Of a stretch of 37,089 nt of DNA, positions 1-8,483 are shown one piece after another. How positions within the stretch are numbered: position 1 is the stretch's first letter; each line of letters opens with the position of its first letter. Origin of the DNA: an uncultured Erysipelotrichaceae bacterium (GTDB lineage Bacteria; Bacillota_I; Bacilli_A; RFN20; CAG-826). Below the pieces are notes generated by a model. It worked only from the letters and a program-made list of their open reading frames with translations, was not told the DNA's origin and did not search any database. The stretch lies in assembly GCA_947166565.1 (NCBI GenBank), contig CAMVEL010000019.1, positions 1-37,089 on the forward strand. Direction: 5' to 3'. The translations under genes and the position numbers were made by a program.

Positions 1-55
1 GAAAGTCCTTGACGGAGACCGCGAGGCAGCGTGCGTACACGCGGGCAGGGGTGAA
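1..55. repeat. Terminal direct repeat, left copy (circular closure)
   Basis: These 55 bases are identical to 37035-37089. Nothing else in the window is duplicated this way, and an open reading frame continues without a break from the right end through this copy to a stop at 93-95. This is what a circular molecule gives when the assembler leaves a k-mer-length overlap. A true short terminal redundancy is possible, but the exact length of 55 favours an assembly overlap. Confidence 0.9.
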
Positions 56-95
56 GACGATTATCCGATGCTATCGGAAGAAAGCGAAAAATTAA
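1..95 (+). CDS. C-terminal part of small HTH-like protein crossing the circle junction
   Basis: This is the 3' end of the gene that starts at 36878. The reading frame enters with codons beginning at base 3 and stops with TAA at 93-95. Joined across the overlap, the protein has 83 residues. The part here reads KSLTETARQRAYTRAGVK and ends in a basic tail (RCYRKKAKN). The pattern of two short helices with a turn suggests a sigma-region-4-like or homeodomain-like DNA-binding protein, but no family was recognised with certainty. See the entry at 36878 for the full description. Confidence 0.75.
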   Translation, partial: KSLTETARQRAYTRAGVKTIIRCYRKKAKN

Positions 96-116
96 CAACC
101 CAATTTGCAACCTATG

Positions 117-149
117 GAGCCATTGCGACACGCGTGGCTCTTTTTGTAT
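117..149 (+). terminator. Rho-independent terminator between early and late operons
   Basis: GAGCCA (117-122) pairs with TGGCTC (135-140) around a 12-base loop and is followed directly by TTTTT (141-145) and further T-rich sequence. It lies 21 bases after the stop of the junction-spanning regulator gene and before the first late gene, so it would separate early from late transcription unless antitermination occurs. Confidence 0.75.
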
Positions 150-232
150 TTTCGAAGAATCAAGGGAGTCTACGTGATGATTCGTGGTTTCGCTTCTTCC
201 CGGTAGAGCCCTTGAACCAGGAGATCTCGGAT

Positions 233-376
233 ATGAAATTCATCGGCAAGCTGCTCGCGACATTGTTGTTCATCGTGGCTTTGCTGTACCTCGCAGGACT
301 GGTATGGACTTCCATATGCGGAAGCCAGGTTCCGCCTGGAGTGCGATGGTTCTATCCGTGGCTTCCTAATGCCTAG
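233..376 (+). CDS. Small single-span membrane protein
   Basis: A 47-residue protein starting MKFIGKLLATLLFIVALLYL. Residues 5-27 form one hydrophobic segment, suggesting a single membrane span with a short polar tail. The ATG at 233 was chosen over the upstream start at 68 because an AGGAG lies eight bases before it and because the longer version would cross a terminator. Its last 8 bases overlap the HNH gene, so the two are translationally coupled. The function is unknown; its position before the HNH packaging nuclease is the only context. Confidence 0.6.
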   Translation: MKFIGKLLATLLFIVALLYLAGLVWTSICGSQVPPGVRWFYPWLPNA

Positions 377-689
377 CCAACATGGTCCGAAGGTAGAGGC
401 TTTCTACCATTCGGCCACATGGAGGAAGGCTCGTTCCAACATCATCAAAAAGGCGCATGGCATCTGCCAAATGTGCCATAGCAAACCAGGCACGCATGTG
501 CATCATAAGATTCATTTGGATGAATGGAACGTGGAAGACCTCTCAATCGCGATTGGCGAGGACAACCTGATCCTCGTCTGCCAAGACTGCCACAACCAAA
601 TCCACTTCAAGGCAAGCCAAGGCAACGGTCTCAAATGCTTATTCGACGAGCATGGGAACGTGGTCGATATCATCGAGTCGAAGCATTAG
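369..689 (+). CDS. HNH endonuclease (DNA packaging associated)
   Basis: A 106-residue HNH-family nuclease. Visible motifs are the zinc-binding pairs C33-C36 and C71-C74, the catalytic HH at 45-46 (VHHKIHL), an Asn at 66 and the closing H79 in CHNQIH. The length and the place directly before the small terminase match the HNH proteins that cooperate with the terminase in cutting DNA during packaging in cos-type HK97-like phages (family knowledge). It overlaps the preceding small membrane protein by 8 bases. No unusual residues were seen. Confidence 0.93.
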   Translation: MPSQHGPKVEAFYHSATWRKARSNIIKKAHGICQMCHSKPGTHVHHKIHLDEWNVEDLSIAIGEDNLILVCQDCHNQIHFKASQGNGLKCLFDEHGNVVDIIESKH

Positions 690-849
690 ATACCCCCCGG
701 TCGGAAGTCTAAAAACAGTCTCGAATATTCAGCGGTCGGGGACTGCCGAAAAACAAAATCCCGAGTTTCGAAATAACTTGGGAAAACTTGGGGAAATCAA
801 TTGGAAAATTGGGAAAAGCCCCATTCCATCGAAGAAAGGAGGACAAAAC
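690..849 (+). other. Intergenic region between HNH and terS; candidate cos site
   Basis: This 160-base gap opens with a C-run, TACCCCCCGG, just after the HNH stop. The rest is purine-rich and ends in the small terminase ribosome site AAGGAGG (837-843). Phages with an HNH protein next to the terminase usually package from a cos site in this area, so the C-rich tract is a candidate cleavage or terminase-binding site. That is inference from position and composition; the cut position cannot be read from the sequence. Confidence 0.35.
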
Positions 850-1494
850 ATGGGAAGACGCGGACCTAAGCCGAAAGCCACTAGCAAGCATCATTATTCC
901 AAAGCCGAGCGCGAGAAGCGCGGCATCCTCCATTTCGACCTCAAGAAGGACCCTATGGGAGCGGAGAAGGCGGCCATCGTCGCCGAACTCACCGCCCCTG
1001 AATGGATCGGCGAGAACTCAAAGAAATTCTATAACCTCCTGCTGACCGACTACGTCAACGTCGGAGGTGATTTCCTGAAGCAAATCGATACGTCGATGCT
1101 TGCGATGCTCGCCGAATCCTTGGCTTCTTACGTTTTCTATTCCAACCAGCACGGCGAACTCTTGGCCAAATACGACGATTTGATCAAGACGGTCCGCAAG
1201 ATAAGCAAGAAGATGGCCGCGGACGATTCCATAGACCAGGACGACATGGCCAACTTCATGGCGACGGTCGATTCACTCAAATCGGTCGCCGCGGTGATAA
1301 CGATGTTCGAGAAGAAGAAGCTCGATTGGCATAAGCAATTCATCGCGACCTGCCAAAAGCTCGGATTCACCCCCAAAGAGAGGGTGGATCTCATCGCGAC
1401 CATCAACGCATCGAAAACCCCAGAGAAAGAGGAAGACCCCGCCTTGCAGTGGCTCAATAAGCTCAGAGGCGAGAAGGAGACCAAAACCGCATGA
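850..1494 (+). CDS. terS: Terminase small subunit (P27 family)
   Basis: A 214-residue protein starting MGRRGPKPKAT, with the basic RxGPKPK opening common in P27-type small terminases. The C-terminal half contains LGFTPKERVDLI, matching the family's short conserved LGLTPxxR motif. It would bind the packaging start site and recruit the large subunit. The ATG at 850 was chosen because AGGAGG lies seven bases upstream; the reading frame extends back to 652 but without a ribosome site and through the candidate cos region. Its stop overlaps the large-subunit start (ATGA). Confidence 0.88.
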   Translation: MGRRGPKPKATSKHHYSKAEREKRGILHFDLKKDPMGAEKAAIVAELTAPEWIGENSKKFYNLLLTDYVNVGGDFLKQIDTSMLAMLAESLASYVFYSNQHGELLAKYDDLIKTVRKISKKMAADDSIDQDDMANFMATVDSLKSVAAVITMFEKKKLDWHKQFIATCQKLGFTPKERVDLIATINASKTPEKEEDPALQWLNKLRGEKETKTA

Positions 1495-3233
1495 CGGGCC
1501 TAGAACAGTACATAGCGGACATCGAGTCCGGGAAAGCAGTCGTCGGCGTTTGGATCCGCAAACTTTACCTCGAGGTTCTGAAGCCGATTGTCGAGGGCAA
1601 AGACCCCCTTTATTACTACGACAAGGAGGCGAGCGCCGACTATTACGAATTCGTGTTTTCCTTTTGCAGGAACACGTCAAACAAGGAATGGTATGGCAAG
1701 CCCCTCCAGTATTTCACGTGGCAGAAGGCCATATTCGACGCGCTTTTCGGCATCAAGGTCAGGAAGACCGAGAAAAGGCGCTTCAAGCAATTGTTCCTTG
1801 AGGTCGGCTGCAAGAACGGCAAATCGGAGATGATGTATCCGTTGCCCCTTTACATGATGATGACCAATAAAGGCATCGACATCGCCTGCGCCGCATTGGA
1901 CCAAAAGCAAGCGAAGATCCTCTGGGGGAAATCCGCGAAAGCGGTAAGGCTCTGCGACTCTTTAGAGAAGCATGTCTTCAAAGTCAAGGAATACCCGCCT
2001 TATTCCATCTCGACGAAGCCAGAAACCAAAATCGGCTCAAGCTTCGTTCCCCTTGCCAGGGACAACTCCCGCGACAAGGCAGGGTGGGAAGGCTTCGAAT
2101 ATTACGTGACCTTCATCGATGAGGTCCACTCCGCCAACAGCGAGATGAAATCCATCCTCGCCGCCCGTCAGTCCTCCTATGATGATCCGATTGCCATTGA
2201 GATGGGCACGGCGGGGCGGAAGCGCTCTGCGCTGTTCGACGCTGAGAGGAAAGCCGCGAAGGAAATCCTCCTCGGCGTCATGGAGAACCCGAATCGCCTC
2301 GATATCCTCTATGAAATCGATTACGACGATTTGGACCTTATCGACGAATCCTCTAGGCCATCGGTCGATGACCCCTATAACGAGAAGTGCTGGCCAAAGG
2401 CGAATCCTTGCCTTGGCGTCACGAAGAAAGTCTCCGCGATCGAATCCGCGATGGCTTCGGCCAAGGAGAACAAGGAGGTCGAGATCGACTTCCTCACCAA
2501 GCACCTCAATGTCGTCGGCGCAGCCACGCTCGGATGGCTTCCTTACAAGTATTACATCAACCGCCACGTCTATTCGCCTGAGGAGATGGCGGAGCTCTTC
2601 GATAACCAAGTTGTCATCGGAGGATATGACCTCTCCAAGACCAATGACGTCACGTGCTTCGGCACGCTCATGTTCGACAACAAGAACGGCTTTCTGTTCT
2701 TCGACCCCATGTTCTGGATAACCGAGGAATTCCTCGACTCCGAGGACGGCAGGGCGAGCGGAGTGCCGTGGGACGCGTGGATTCAGCAAGGGCTCGTCCG
2801 AAAATCCTCAGACGCCCACAAAATCGATTATCGGGACGTCACGAGGTATCTCCTGGAGACCTTCAGGAAGCACGGATACACCTATTCCGAGATCGATTAC
2901 GACTCATGGTCCGCGACCTATCTAATAAACGATATCAAGGAGGCGGGCTGGAACTGCCAAGTGCCCGTCATCCAAGGATATAAGTCGCTCCATCAGCCCG
3001 TTGACGAGTGCGAGGCGCTCCTAAAGTCGGGCAAACTCCGATGGAACGATAACCCGGTCATGACATGGATGCTCTCCAACGTCGAGATGGTCCTTGACCG
3101 AAACGGCAACCGCGTCCCCAAGAAGGTCTTGGACGACCGCTCAAGGAAAATCGACGGCCCAGCCGTATTGTTCAACTGCCTATATGGGTATTGCCAAAAC
3201 CCTCAAAGGTATTTTTCGGGAGGTAATGCCTGA
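1491..3233 (+). CDS. terL: Terminase large subunit
   Basis: A 580-residue packaging motor. The ATPase half has a Walker-A-like EVGCKNGKSE (residues 104-113) and a Walker B ending in FIDEVH (208-213). The nuclease half shows the RNase-H-like acidic positions D380 (GGYDLSKTNDVT), D469/D471 (IDYDSW) and D555 (KIDGPAV). This order and length fit the Terminase_1 family. It starts inside the terS stop (ATGA) and ends with a one-base overlap into the portal gene, so the packaging genes form a tightly coupled block. Confidence 0.96.
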   Translation: MTGLEQYIADIESGKAVVGVWIRKLYLEVLKPIVEGKDPLYYYDKEASADYYEFVFSFCRNTSNKEWYGKPLQYFTWQKAIFDALFGIKVRKTEKRRFKQLFLEVGCKNGKSEMMYPLPLYMMMTNKGIDIACAALDQKQAKILWGKSAKAVRLCDSLEKHVFKVKEYPPYSISTKPETKIGSSFVPLARDNSRDKAGWEGFEYYVTFIDEVHSANSEMKSILAARQSSYDDPIAIEMGTAGRKRSALFDAERKAAKEILLGVMENPNRLDILYEIDYDDLDLIDESSRPSVDDPYNEKCWPKANPCLGVTKKVSAIESAMASAKENKEVEIDFLTKHLNVVGAATLGWLPYKYYINRHVYSPEEMAELFDNQVVIGGYDLSKTNDVTCFGTLMFDNKNGFLFFDPMFWITEEFLDSEDGRASGVPWDAWIQQGLVRKSSDAHKIDYRDVTRYLLETFRKHGYTYSEIDYDSWSATYLINDIKEAGWNCQVPVIQGYKSLHQPVDECEALLKSGKLRWNDNPVMTWMLSNVEMVLDRNGNRVPKKVLDDRSRKIDGPAVLFNCLYGYCQNPQRYFSGGNA

Positions 3234-4468
3234 TGGGAATCTTCACCAATATTCTGCATAAGGTCTTCCCCGGTCGGAAGACGAGGCCCAATGGCCAAGG
3301 CACCGCGACGTTCCTCGGCGTCAGATTGCCAGGGACCTCTGCCGCCGCGGAACTGGACGCAACCTTCAACAACTGTGTCTCGACAAACGCCACGAACCTA
3401 TGCTCCATCGAGCCGGCCGTCTTCTACAAAGGCGCGGCAAACGACAAGCGAAAAAGGCTCAACAACCTGCTCGCGTTCAAGCCGAATCGGTTCCAGAACG
3501 CGCCCGAATTCTGGGAGACGGTGGCGGCAGCTTATTTCAGGGACAACGTCGCCTTGATATGGATCATCCGCGACTGGACGTCCCCAAGCCTAGAGCCGAC
3601 CGAATTCATCCAGCTCGACCCATACGAGAACCACGTCGGCGTGACGGTATCCAACGTAGACGGAAACCTCTACGCCGAATTCGACTTCCAGGGCGCGAAA
3701 CATTACGTCTCGTGGAGCGACCTCATCGTGGTTCAGCGCAACAAATCCATAAGCGATCTGACCGCGAAGAGAAGCTCTTCGATTAACGCCCCGCTCAACG
3801 TCATTGCCGCGGCCACCAAAGGCGCGGAAACGGCGGTCACGCAGTCCCAGTTCATCCGTTTCTTGGCTCAGACGAACACCCAGCTCTCCGAGCAGAACCA
3901 AAAGATCATGGACGAGCGGCTGCAATCCATCCTCTCCAATGCGCAAAACGGCGTCGGGGTGGTCCCTGCGGGCTCCACATTGACCCCCGTGAACACGGCG
4001 GGCAAATGGCTTCCCGATGCCGATGTGACGGGCTTCAAGAAGGATATCTACGCCTACTTTGGGACGAACGAGAAGATCCTCACACGTTCCTATAACGAGG
4101 ACGAATACTTGGCTTACGTGGTTTCGACCCTCAGCCCGTTCTGCACCAAATTGGAGGCGGAACTCACCAACAAAATCCTCACCGCGACGGAAATCGCCCA
4201 CGGCAACGAGATCCGAATCCCGATCGACAAGCTTCAGGCGGCTTCCTTGAAGACGAGGATCCTCATGGCCAACGTGGTCCAAAGGGAATCCATTCACATC
4301 CCGAACACCGTGTTCGAGCTTCTCTACCTCCCGACTTTCGAGGAAGGCGCGAAGCCACAGAAATCGCTTAATTTTGTTGATAGCGACAAAGCGAACGAAT
4401 ACCAAGAGGTCTCTCCGACCGACAAGAAGGAAGAGCCCGAAAAGAAAGAAGAGAAGGAGGGCGAATAA
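3233..4468 (+). CDS. Phage portal protein (HK97 family)
   Basis: A 411-residue portal protein that would form the dodecameric ring through which DNA enters and leaves the head. The middle region (AQTNTQLSEQNQKIMDERL followed by a Gly/Val-rich loop) and the segment before FGTNEKIL match the HK97-type portal pattern. The C-terminus is a charged Lys/Glu tail. The order terL-portal-protease-capsid supports the call. The start overlaps the terL stop by one base, and the stop lies one base before the protease start. Confidence 0.93.
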   Translation: MGIFTNILHKVFPGRKTRPNGQGTATFLGVRLPGTSAAAELDATFNNCVSTNATNLCSIEPAVFYKGAANDKRKRLNNLLAFKPNRFQNAPEFWETVAAAYFRDNVALIWIIRDWTSPSLEPTEFIQLDPYENHVGVTVSNVDGNLYAEFDFQGAKHYVSWSDLIVVQRNKSISDLTAKRSSSINAPLNVIAAATKGAETAVTQSQFIRFLAQTNTQLSEQNQKIMDERLQSILSNAQNGVGVVPAGSTLTPVNTAGKWLPDADVTGFKKDIYAYFGTNEKILTRSYNEDEYLAYVVSTLSPFCTKLEAELTNKILTATEIAHGNEIRIPIDKLQAASLKTRILMANVVQRESIHIPNTVFELLYLPTFEEGAKPQKSLNFVDSDKANEYQEVSPTDKKEEPEKKEEKEGE

Positions 4469-4469
4469 C

Positions 4470-5156
4470 ATGCCATTCGATAGAGAAAAATACCTGGCGT
4501 CGCTTCAGGAGAACCGCGCCAAGCACCCTGGAGACCTTCACCGCATATTCAAGGTGAGAGCTGGGGATCGGCTCGAAGGGGAGCCCGAAGGCACGATGGT
4601 GGTCGAGGGCGAGGCGATCGTCTTCAACGACCAAACGGTCCTGTACGAAGACCCCGACGACGGATTCACCATCCGCGAGACCATCGCCCCAGAGGCTTTG
4701 GCCAACACGGACATGAGCGACGTCTTCATGCGCTACAACCATTCCAACGACCAGCCGCCACTCTGCCGTTGCCACGGCGAGAACAAAGGGCTGACCCTAA
4801 CCGTCCATGAAGGCGGCCTCCATATCCGAGGCGTCATCATCGACAACCAATTCGGGCGCGACATCTACGCGTCCATCAAGCGCGGTGACATCGACAAGAT
4901 GTCGTTTGCGTTCCGCTCCGCCGGAGACGAGATCAACGAGGTCATCAAAGGCGGCAAATTCATGGGTGCGGATATCGTCGTCCGCAACATCACCAAACTC
5001 ATCGACGTCGCGCCTGTCATGGTGCCGGCGTATGAGAATACGGAGATCGGCATTCGCCGCAAGCTGGAGGTGGAGGCCTTCAGGGCTAGCTTGGAGGAGC
5101 AAAAACGAGCGCACGATCTCAAACTCGCAAAGCTTAGGGCGGGAATAAAAATCTAA
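4470..5156 (+). CDS. HK97-type prohead protease
   Basis: A 228-residue protease that would process the capsid and itself during head maturation. The catalytic His is expected at H91 (FMRYNHS) and the Ser at S145 (IDKMSFAF), as in the S78 family. The start at 4470 was preferred over an in-frame ATG at 4374 because AAGGAGG lies just upstream and the longer version would overlap the portal tail by about 95 bases. The last 30 residues are charged and helical, probably a scaffold-like extension. It lies between portal and major capsid as expected. Confidence 0.93.
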   Translation: MPFDREKYLASLQENRAKHPGDLHRIFKVRAGDRLEGEPEGTMVVEGEAIVFNDQTVLYEDPDDGFTIRETIAPEALANTDMSDVFMRYNHSNDQPPLCRCHGENKGLTLTVHEGGLHIRGVIIDNQFGRDIYASIKRGDIDKMSFAFRSAGDEINEVIKGGKFMGADIVVRNITKLIDVAPVMVPAYENTEIGIRRKLEVEAFRASLEEQKRAHDLKLAKLRAGIKI

Positions 5157-5186
5157 GCCGATTCATTTGATAGGAGAAAAAACAAC

Positions 5187-6407
5187 ATGAATGAACTTGA
5201 AAAACTCCGCAAGGCCCTTGCTGAGAAGAATGAGCGCCTTGCAAACCTCGACGCCGAACTCCGTTCCGCGACCGAGGAATCCAAAATCTCCGAATTAGCC
5301 GCTGAGAAGGAGAAGCTCGTTTCCGAGCGCGGCAAAATCGAGGGGCAGATCCTCGAACTCACCCGCGCCAATGCCTTGAACAACAACGGCGTCCGCCAAG
5401 TCTCTGGCGAAGTCCGCGCAAACCCCATCGAAGGCGTTACCAACAAGCGTTCCGCCATCGCCTTCTCCATCGGGCTTGGAGTCCGTGGCAAGAAGCTTTC
5501 CGATGAGCAGCAACGCGCCCTTGGCGTTTTCGTCGGCACGACCGCGACCACTTTCGTCGAAGCCACCGCCACAGTCGATGGCGTCAACAACTACGGCGTC
5601 CTCATCCCGACCAACACCCTCCTCGATTTGCTTAAAGAGGAAGGCATTGCAACCCCAGTCCTCCGCGACGTTCTCGCTAGCGCGACCAACATCCCCGGCA
5701 TGCTCGTCCGTCCATACCGCGCATCCCGCGGAACCGCCGTCGGCGTCAAGGAGAAGGAAGCTGGCAAAGATCAGAAGAATCAAATGTCTTCCCTCACCCT
5801 CGTCCGCGGCGAACTCCAACTCCAAGTCCCCGTCACCGACGAAGTCCTCAACTCCACCCCGATCCAGCTCGGATCCTACATCATCGATTGGCTCATCGCC
5901 GACATGAAGGAAGACTTCTCCGAGGAAGTCATCTACGGCGCCGGCGTCCCAGATTCCGATGGTGTCCCTCATATCAAGGGCATCCTCGCCGACAAGACCG
6001 CGGCCGCCCCTGCCTCCGGCAAGACCATCCTCGACCATTACCTTGGCATCAAGCACGGCTTAGCCGCCCGCTACCAGCAAGGCATCAAGGGTTACGTCTC
6101 ACGCTCCGTCTGGAACGCGATCACCGAGCTCAAGGACGAAAATGGCCGCTATCTCATCAACCCCATCAACCAGGCTCAGGGTTTGGTCACTATCGATGGC
6201 GCGACCGTCGAGGTTGATGACACCCTCCACGCCGGCGATTTCTTCGTCGGCAACGTCGCGAAATGGTTCTTCCTCAACTTCCTCTCCGACATCAAGTACG
6301 AAGCGGACCGCGAAGCGAAGAAACGCCTCACCACCTATGTCTGCAACGTCGATGCGGCCTCCGCCGGCATCTCCAACGCGTTCGGCATGGGCAAATTGAC
6401 GGCCTAA
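5187..6407 (+). CDS. Major capsid protein (HK97 fold)
   Basis: A 406-residue HK97-like capsid protein. Residues 1-60 form a heptad-rich coiled coil (EKLRKALAEKNERLANL), matching the delta domain that acts as an internal scaffold and is removed by the protease. The mature region likely begins somewhere after residue 70. Typical capsid segments are seen around IPTNTLLDLL and LVRGELQLQVPVTDEVL. A GGAG ribosome site lies upstream. GC at third positions is higher than in its neighbours, fitting high expression. Confidence 0.95.
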   Translation: MNELEKLRKALAEKNERLANLDAELRSATEESKISELAAEKEKLVSERGKIEGQILELTRANALNNNGVRQVSGEVRANPIEGVTNKRSAIAFSIGLGVRGKKLSDEQQRALGVFVGTTATTFVEATATVDGVNNYGVLIPTNTLLDLLKEEGIATPVLRDVLASATNIPGMLVRPYRASRGTAVGVKEKEAGKDQKNQMSSLTLVRGELQLQVPVTDEVLNSTPIQLGSYIIDWLIADMKEDFSEEVIYGAGVPDSDGVPHIKGILADKTAAAPASGKTILDHYLGIKHGLAARYQQGIKGYVSRSVWNAITELKDENGRYLINPINQAQGLVTIDGATVEVDDTLHAGDFFVGNVAKWFFLNFLSDIKYEADREAKKRLTTYVCNVDAASAGISNAFGMGKLTA

Positions 6408-6446
6408 TCCATCAACCCAAATCCAGAAAGGAGGTAGTCAGACCGT

Positions 6447-6734
6447 ATGAACATCCTCACCGACCAAGAGGCTCTTGATGCGCTTCGCATGGAGCCTGGC
6501 CAAATCGACGAACTCGTATCGCTCCATAACGCGATGGCTACCTCCTACGTGGACTCGCGCACAGGCTTTCAATGGGAGAAGTGCAATCCCATCGACAAGG
6601 AGGCAAAATTATGCGCCACCTACGTCCTTATGAGGGATTTCTTCCATGACAAAGACCATGACTTCTCCTATGCGATATCCGACTTGATCACGGAATTGCA
6701 GATGAAGGCCAAGGCCTTGGGAGGCAATAGGTGA
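6447..6734 (+). CDS. Head-tail connector protein (gp6-like)
   Basis: A 95-residue, mostly helical protein placed directly after the capsid gene, where HK97-like phages carry the gp6-type adaptor that binds under the portal ring. It has the typical opening LTDQEALDALRM, then a central helix with YVDSRTGF. The length is usual for the family. It has a strong ribosome site (AAAGGAGG) and shares bases with the next gene's GTG start. The function is assigned mainly from position and length. Confidence 0.75.
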   Translation: MNILTDQEALDALRMEPGQIDELVSLHNAMATSYVDSRTGFQWEKCNPIDKEAKLCATYVLMRDFFHDKDHDFSYAISDLITELQMKAKALGGNR

Positions 6735-7108
6735 GCGATTACCAGCATCCAAACAAAAACCGCCGCGCGGAGATCTTCGGGGCAAGGCGCTCTAAGGTCT
6801 CCCGAGAAGGTAAGACCGCCTACGTCACCTTGATCAAGAGACGACATCCAAAGGGAACGAAGCTGTGGGCATACGTCCGCATGCTGACGAGCTCGGAAGG
6901 AGCCGTCCAAGTGAACGTCGGCGAAGAGCGATACCTAGTCATCATCAATTACAACAAAGACGTCAAGATGGGCGATTACGTTAGGCTTAACGACAAGCTT
7001 CTCCAAATCGCCTTGCCTCCAGACGTCTATGAGGACCGAAAGTTCGAGATGAAGCTCACCTGCGTGAGAGTCGAGGAACTGGAAGGCCCGCTGGAGGAAG
7101 AGCAATGA
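6731..7108 (+). CDS. Head closure / head-tail joining protein
   Basis: A 125-residue, beta-rich protein. The segment with LWAYVRM, then a polar loop, then ERYLVIINYNKDVKMGDYVRLNDKLLQI fits the phage head-tail joining (SPP1 gp16-like) pattern of a small beta barrel that closes the connector. The start is GTG at 6731, overlapping the previous stop; no other start fits. It overlaps the next gene by 4 bases (ATGA). The family call rests on pattern and gene order, not on a catalytic motif. Confidence 0.7.
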   Translation: MSDYQHPNKNRRAEIFGARRSKVSREGKTAYVTLIKRRHPKGTKLWAYVRMLTSSEGAVQVNVGEERYLVIINYNKDVKMGDYVRLNDKLLQIALPPDVYEDRKFEMKLTCVRVEELEGPLEEEQ

Positions 7109-7533
7109 TCGCAGACACCTATTCATCCGCGCTCAGCGAAGTCCCCGAAATCTTGGCTGAGGCAGGGCTTACCGATGGGGAGAAGCCGCTCAAGGAAGAG
7201 GAAGCCCACGAAGCGATTCGTCCCTTCTTCTGGCATGAGCAAATCGGCTCGAAGGAAGCCGCCAAGAAGCCAATCAACGTCATCTACAACATCCTCACGG
7301 TCTCGCATAGAGGCATGGCTGATGGGAGACCATCCCACCCAAACGTGAGGATTGGAGTGGATGCCATCGTGCTTCGAAAGTCCATCGGTGATCCGTTGGT
7401 GGTTAACACCATCAAAGCCATCGAGAAATCGTTCCTGGCGCATGGCTACCAATTCGAGGCTGAGGTCAATATGTCCTCGCCCCTTGACGCCGAAAGGTCA
7501 ATCCTCTCGTTCACCGCGTCAAAAACAATCTAA
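7105..7533 (+). CDS. Putative tail terminator / tail completion protein
   Basis: A 142-residue protein between the head closure protein and the tail tube. The central part (INVIYNILTVSHRG followed by GVDAIVLRKS) is beta-rich and the end is ERSILSFTASK. In phages of this layout this slot usually encodes the tail terminator that caps the tube. No diagnostic motif was recognised, so the call is positional. Note that the gp10-like neck protein that often sits here is found instead at 8725-9153. Confidence 0.5.
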   Translation: MIADTYSSALSEVPEILAEAGLTDGEKPLKEEEAHEAIRPFFWHEQIGSKEAAKKPINVIYNILTVSHRGMADGRPSHPNVRIGVDAIVLRKSIGDPLVVNTIKAIEKSFLAHGYQFEAEVNMSSPLDAERSILSFTASKTI

Positions 7534-7550
7534 GAAAGGAATAATCGAAT

Positions 7551-8150
7551 ATGTTCTCAATGTGCAGATTCTTCCCGTACACCGCTGTTGACAACACTGG
7601 GAAGCCGGACATCTCGAATTCGATCAAGTTTCTGACCCCGGCAACAGGGCAAGAGGAATTGACCTCGATTTCCATCGAGTTGTCTCAAGAAAAATCCACG
7701 AAGACCAAGAGGGCTGACAATCGTGTCAAACGCGATGAAGTCCTTGTCGGTCTCAATGGAAAAATCACCGCCTATGGCATCGACTTCGATGCTTTGGCGG
7801 CCATCACCAACTCCTTCGTCAAGGATGCCACCGCAAGCGCGTTCGACTTCGTTGCCCCGGCTAGCGGCAACCCTCGCGGAGTCTTCTATTACCATGCGAA
7901 GACCGGGGATGGAAAGAAATACAACGTCTGGCTCTATGACGTCGAATTCGAGACTCCGAACCTCCCTGCCGAGCAGGAATCGGAAGAACCTCAAACCATC
8001 GAACTCAACTTCTTTGCCGCTAAATTCAAATACGGCACGAAGGTTGTCATCGGTCGTTTCGTTCCAGAAGGCGCTACCGGCTATCTCGAAGACGGTGTCG
8101 AACCCACCGCCTCGAACCTCCCGACTCCTGCCGCCACCACTGGGGTATAA
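7551..8150 (+). CDS. Major tail tube protein (phi13-like)
   Basis: A 199-residue tail tube subunit. The beta-rich body contains KRADNRVKRDEVLVGLNGKI near residues 55-75 and YNVWLYDVEFETPNLPAEQ near 125-143, features of the phi13-type major tail protein. A short Thr/Pro-rich C-terminal tail (TASNLPTPAATT) may be exposed. A GAAAGGA ribosome site lies upstream. Its place just before the paired tail assembly chaperones is the standard order for a siphovirus. Confidence 0.85.
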   Translation: MFSMCRFFPYTAVDNTGKPDISNSIKFLTPATGQEELTSISIELSQEKSTKTKRADNRVKRDEVLVGLNGKITAYGIDFDALAAITNSFVKDATASAFDFVAPASGNPRGVFYYHAKTGDGKKYNVWLYDVEFETPNLPAEQESEEPQTIELNFFAAKFKYGTKVVIGRFVPEGATGYLEDGVEPTASNLPTPAATTGV

Positions 8151-8153
8151 CCT

Positions 8154-8483
8154 ATGATCCAAACCGAGGTCAGAGGCAAGCCCCTCCGAAACGGAGCTTC
8201 GGCATTCATTGAATATCATCGTCGGTTCGGTAAGGACATCACCAAAGATTTGCCTTCCCCCAAGGTAAAGCCCAATGGAGAAATCCAATCCGAACCGATT
8301 CCGGTGTCCACAATCCTCAAACTCTATGAGGTCTTCCGCATTTCTGCAGAGCCTGAACTCAAAAAGAAATTGCCCGGAGACATCATGGATGAGGAAATCG
8401 ACATCGCTGACGCCGAAGTCATGGCGGAAGTCACGACCGAGGTGTGTCGGCTGCTATCCGAAAGGTCCAGCCAAAAAAACTGA
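8154..8483 (+). CDS. Tail assembly chaperone, short form (gpG-like)
   Basis: A 109-residue protein directly after the tail tube, in the position of lambda gpG. It ends in SQKN followed by TGA at 8481-8483. The codons just before the stop form the slippery heptamer A AAA AAC (8474-8480), so a share of ribosomes should slip back one base and continue into the next frame, giving a longer gpG-T-like product of about 191 residues. These chaperones bind the tape measure and help tube assembly. The assignment is positional plus the frameshift signal. Confidence 0.8.
   Translation: MIQTEVRGKPLRNGASAFIEYHRRFGKDITKDLPSPKVKPNGEIQSEPIPVSTILKLYEVFRISAEPELKKKLPGDIMDEEIDIADAEVMAEVTTEVCRLLSERSSQKN

Noticed and set aside
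652-849. Longer start for the small terminase
   Set aside because: It would overlap the HNH gene and translate the C-rich candidate cos region without a ribosome site; ATG at 850 has AGGAGG.
4374-4469. Longer start for the prohead protease inside the portal gene
   Set aside because: No ribosome site, and the 4470 start has AAGGAGG.
3590-4471. 293-codon minus-strand frame opposite the portal gene
   Set aside because: Antisense shadow of a confident structural gene, with no start signal or recognisable domain.
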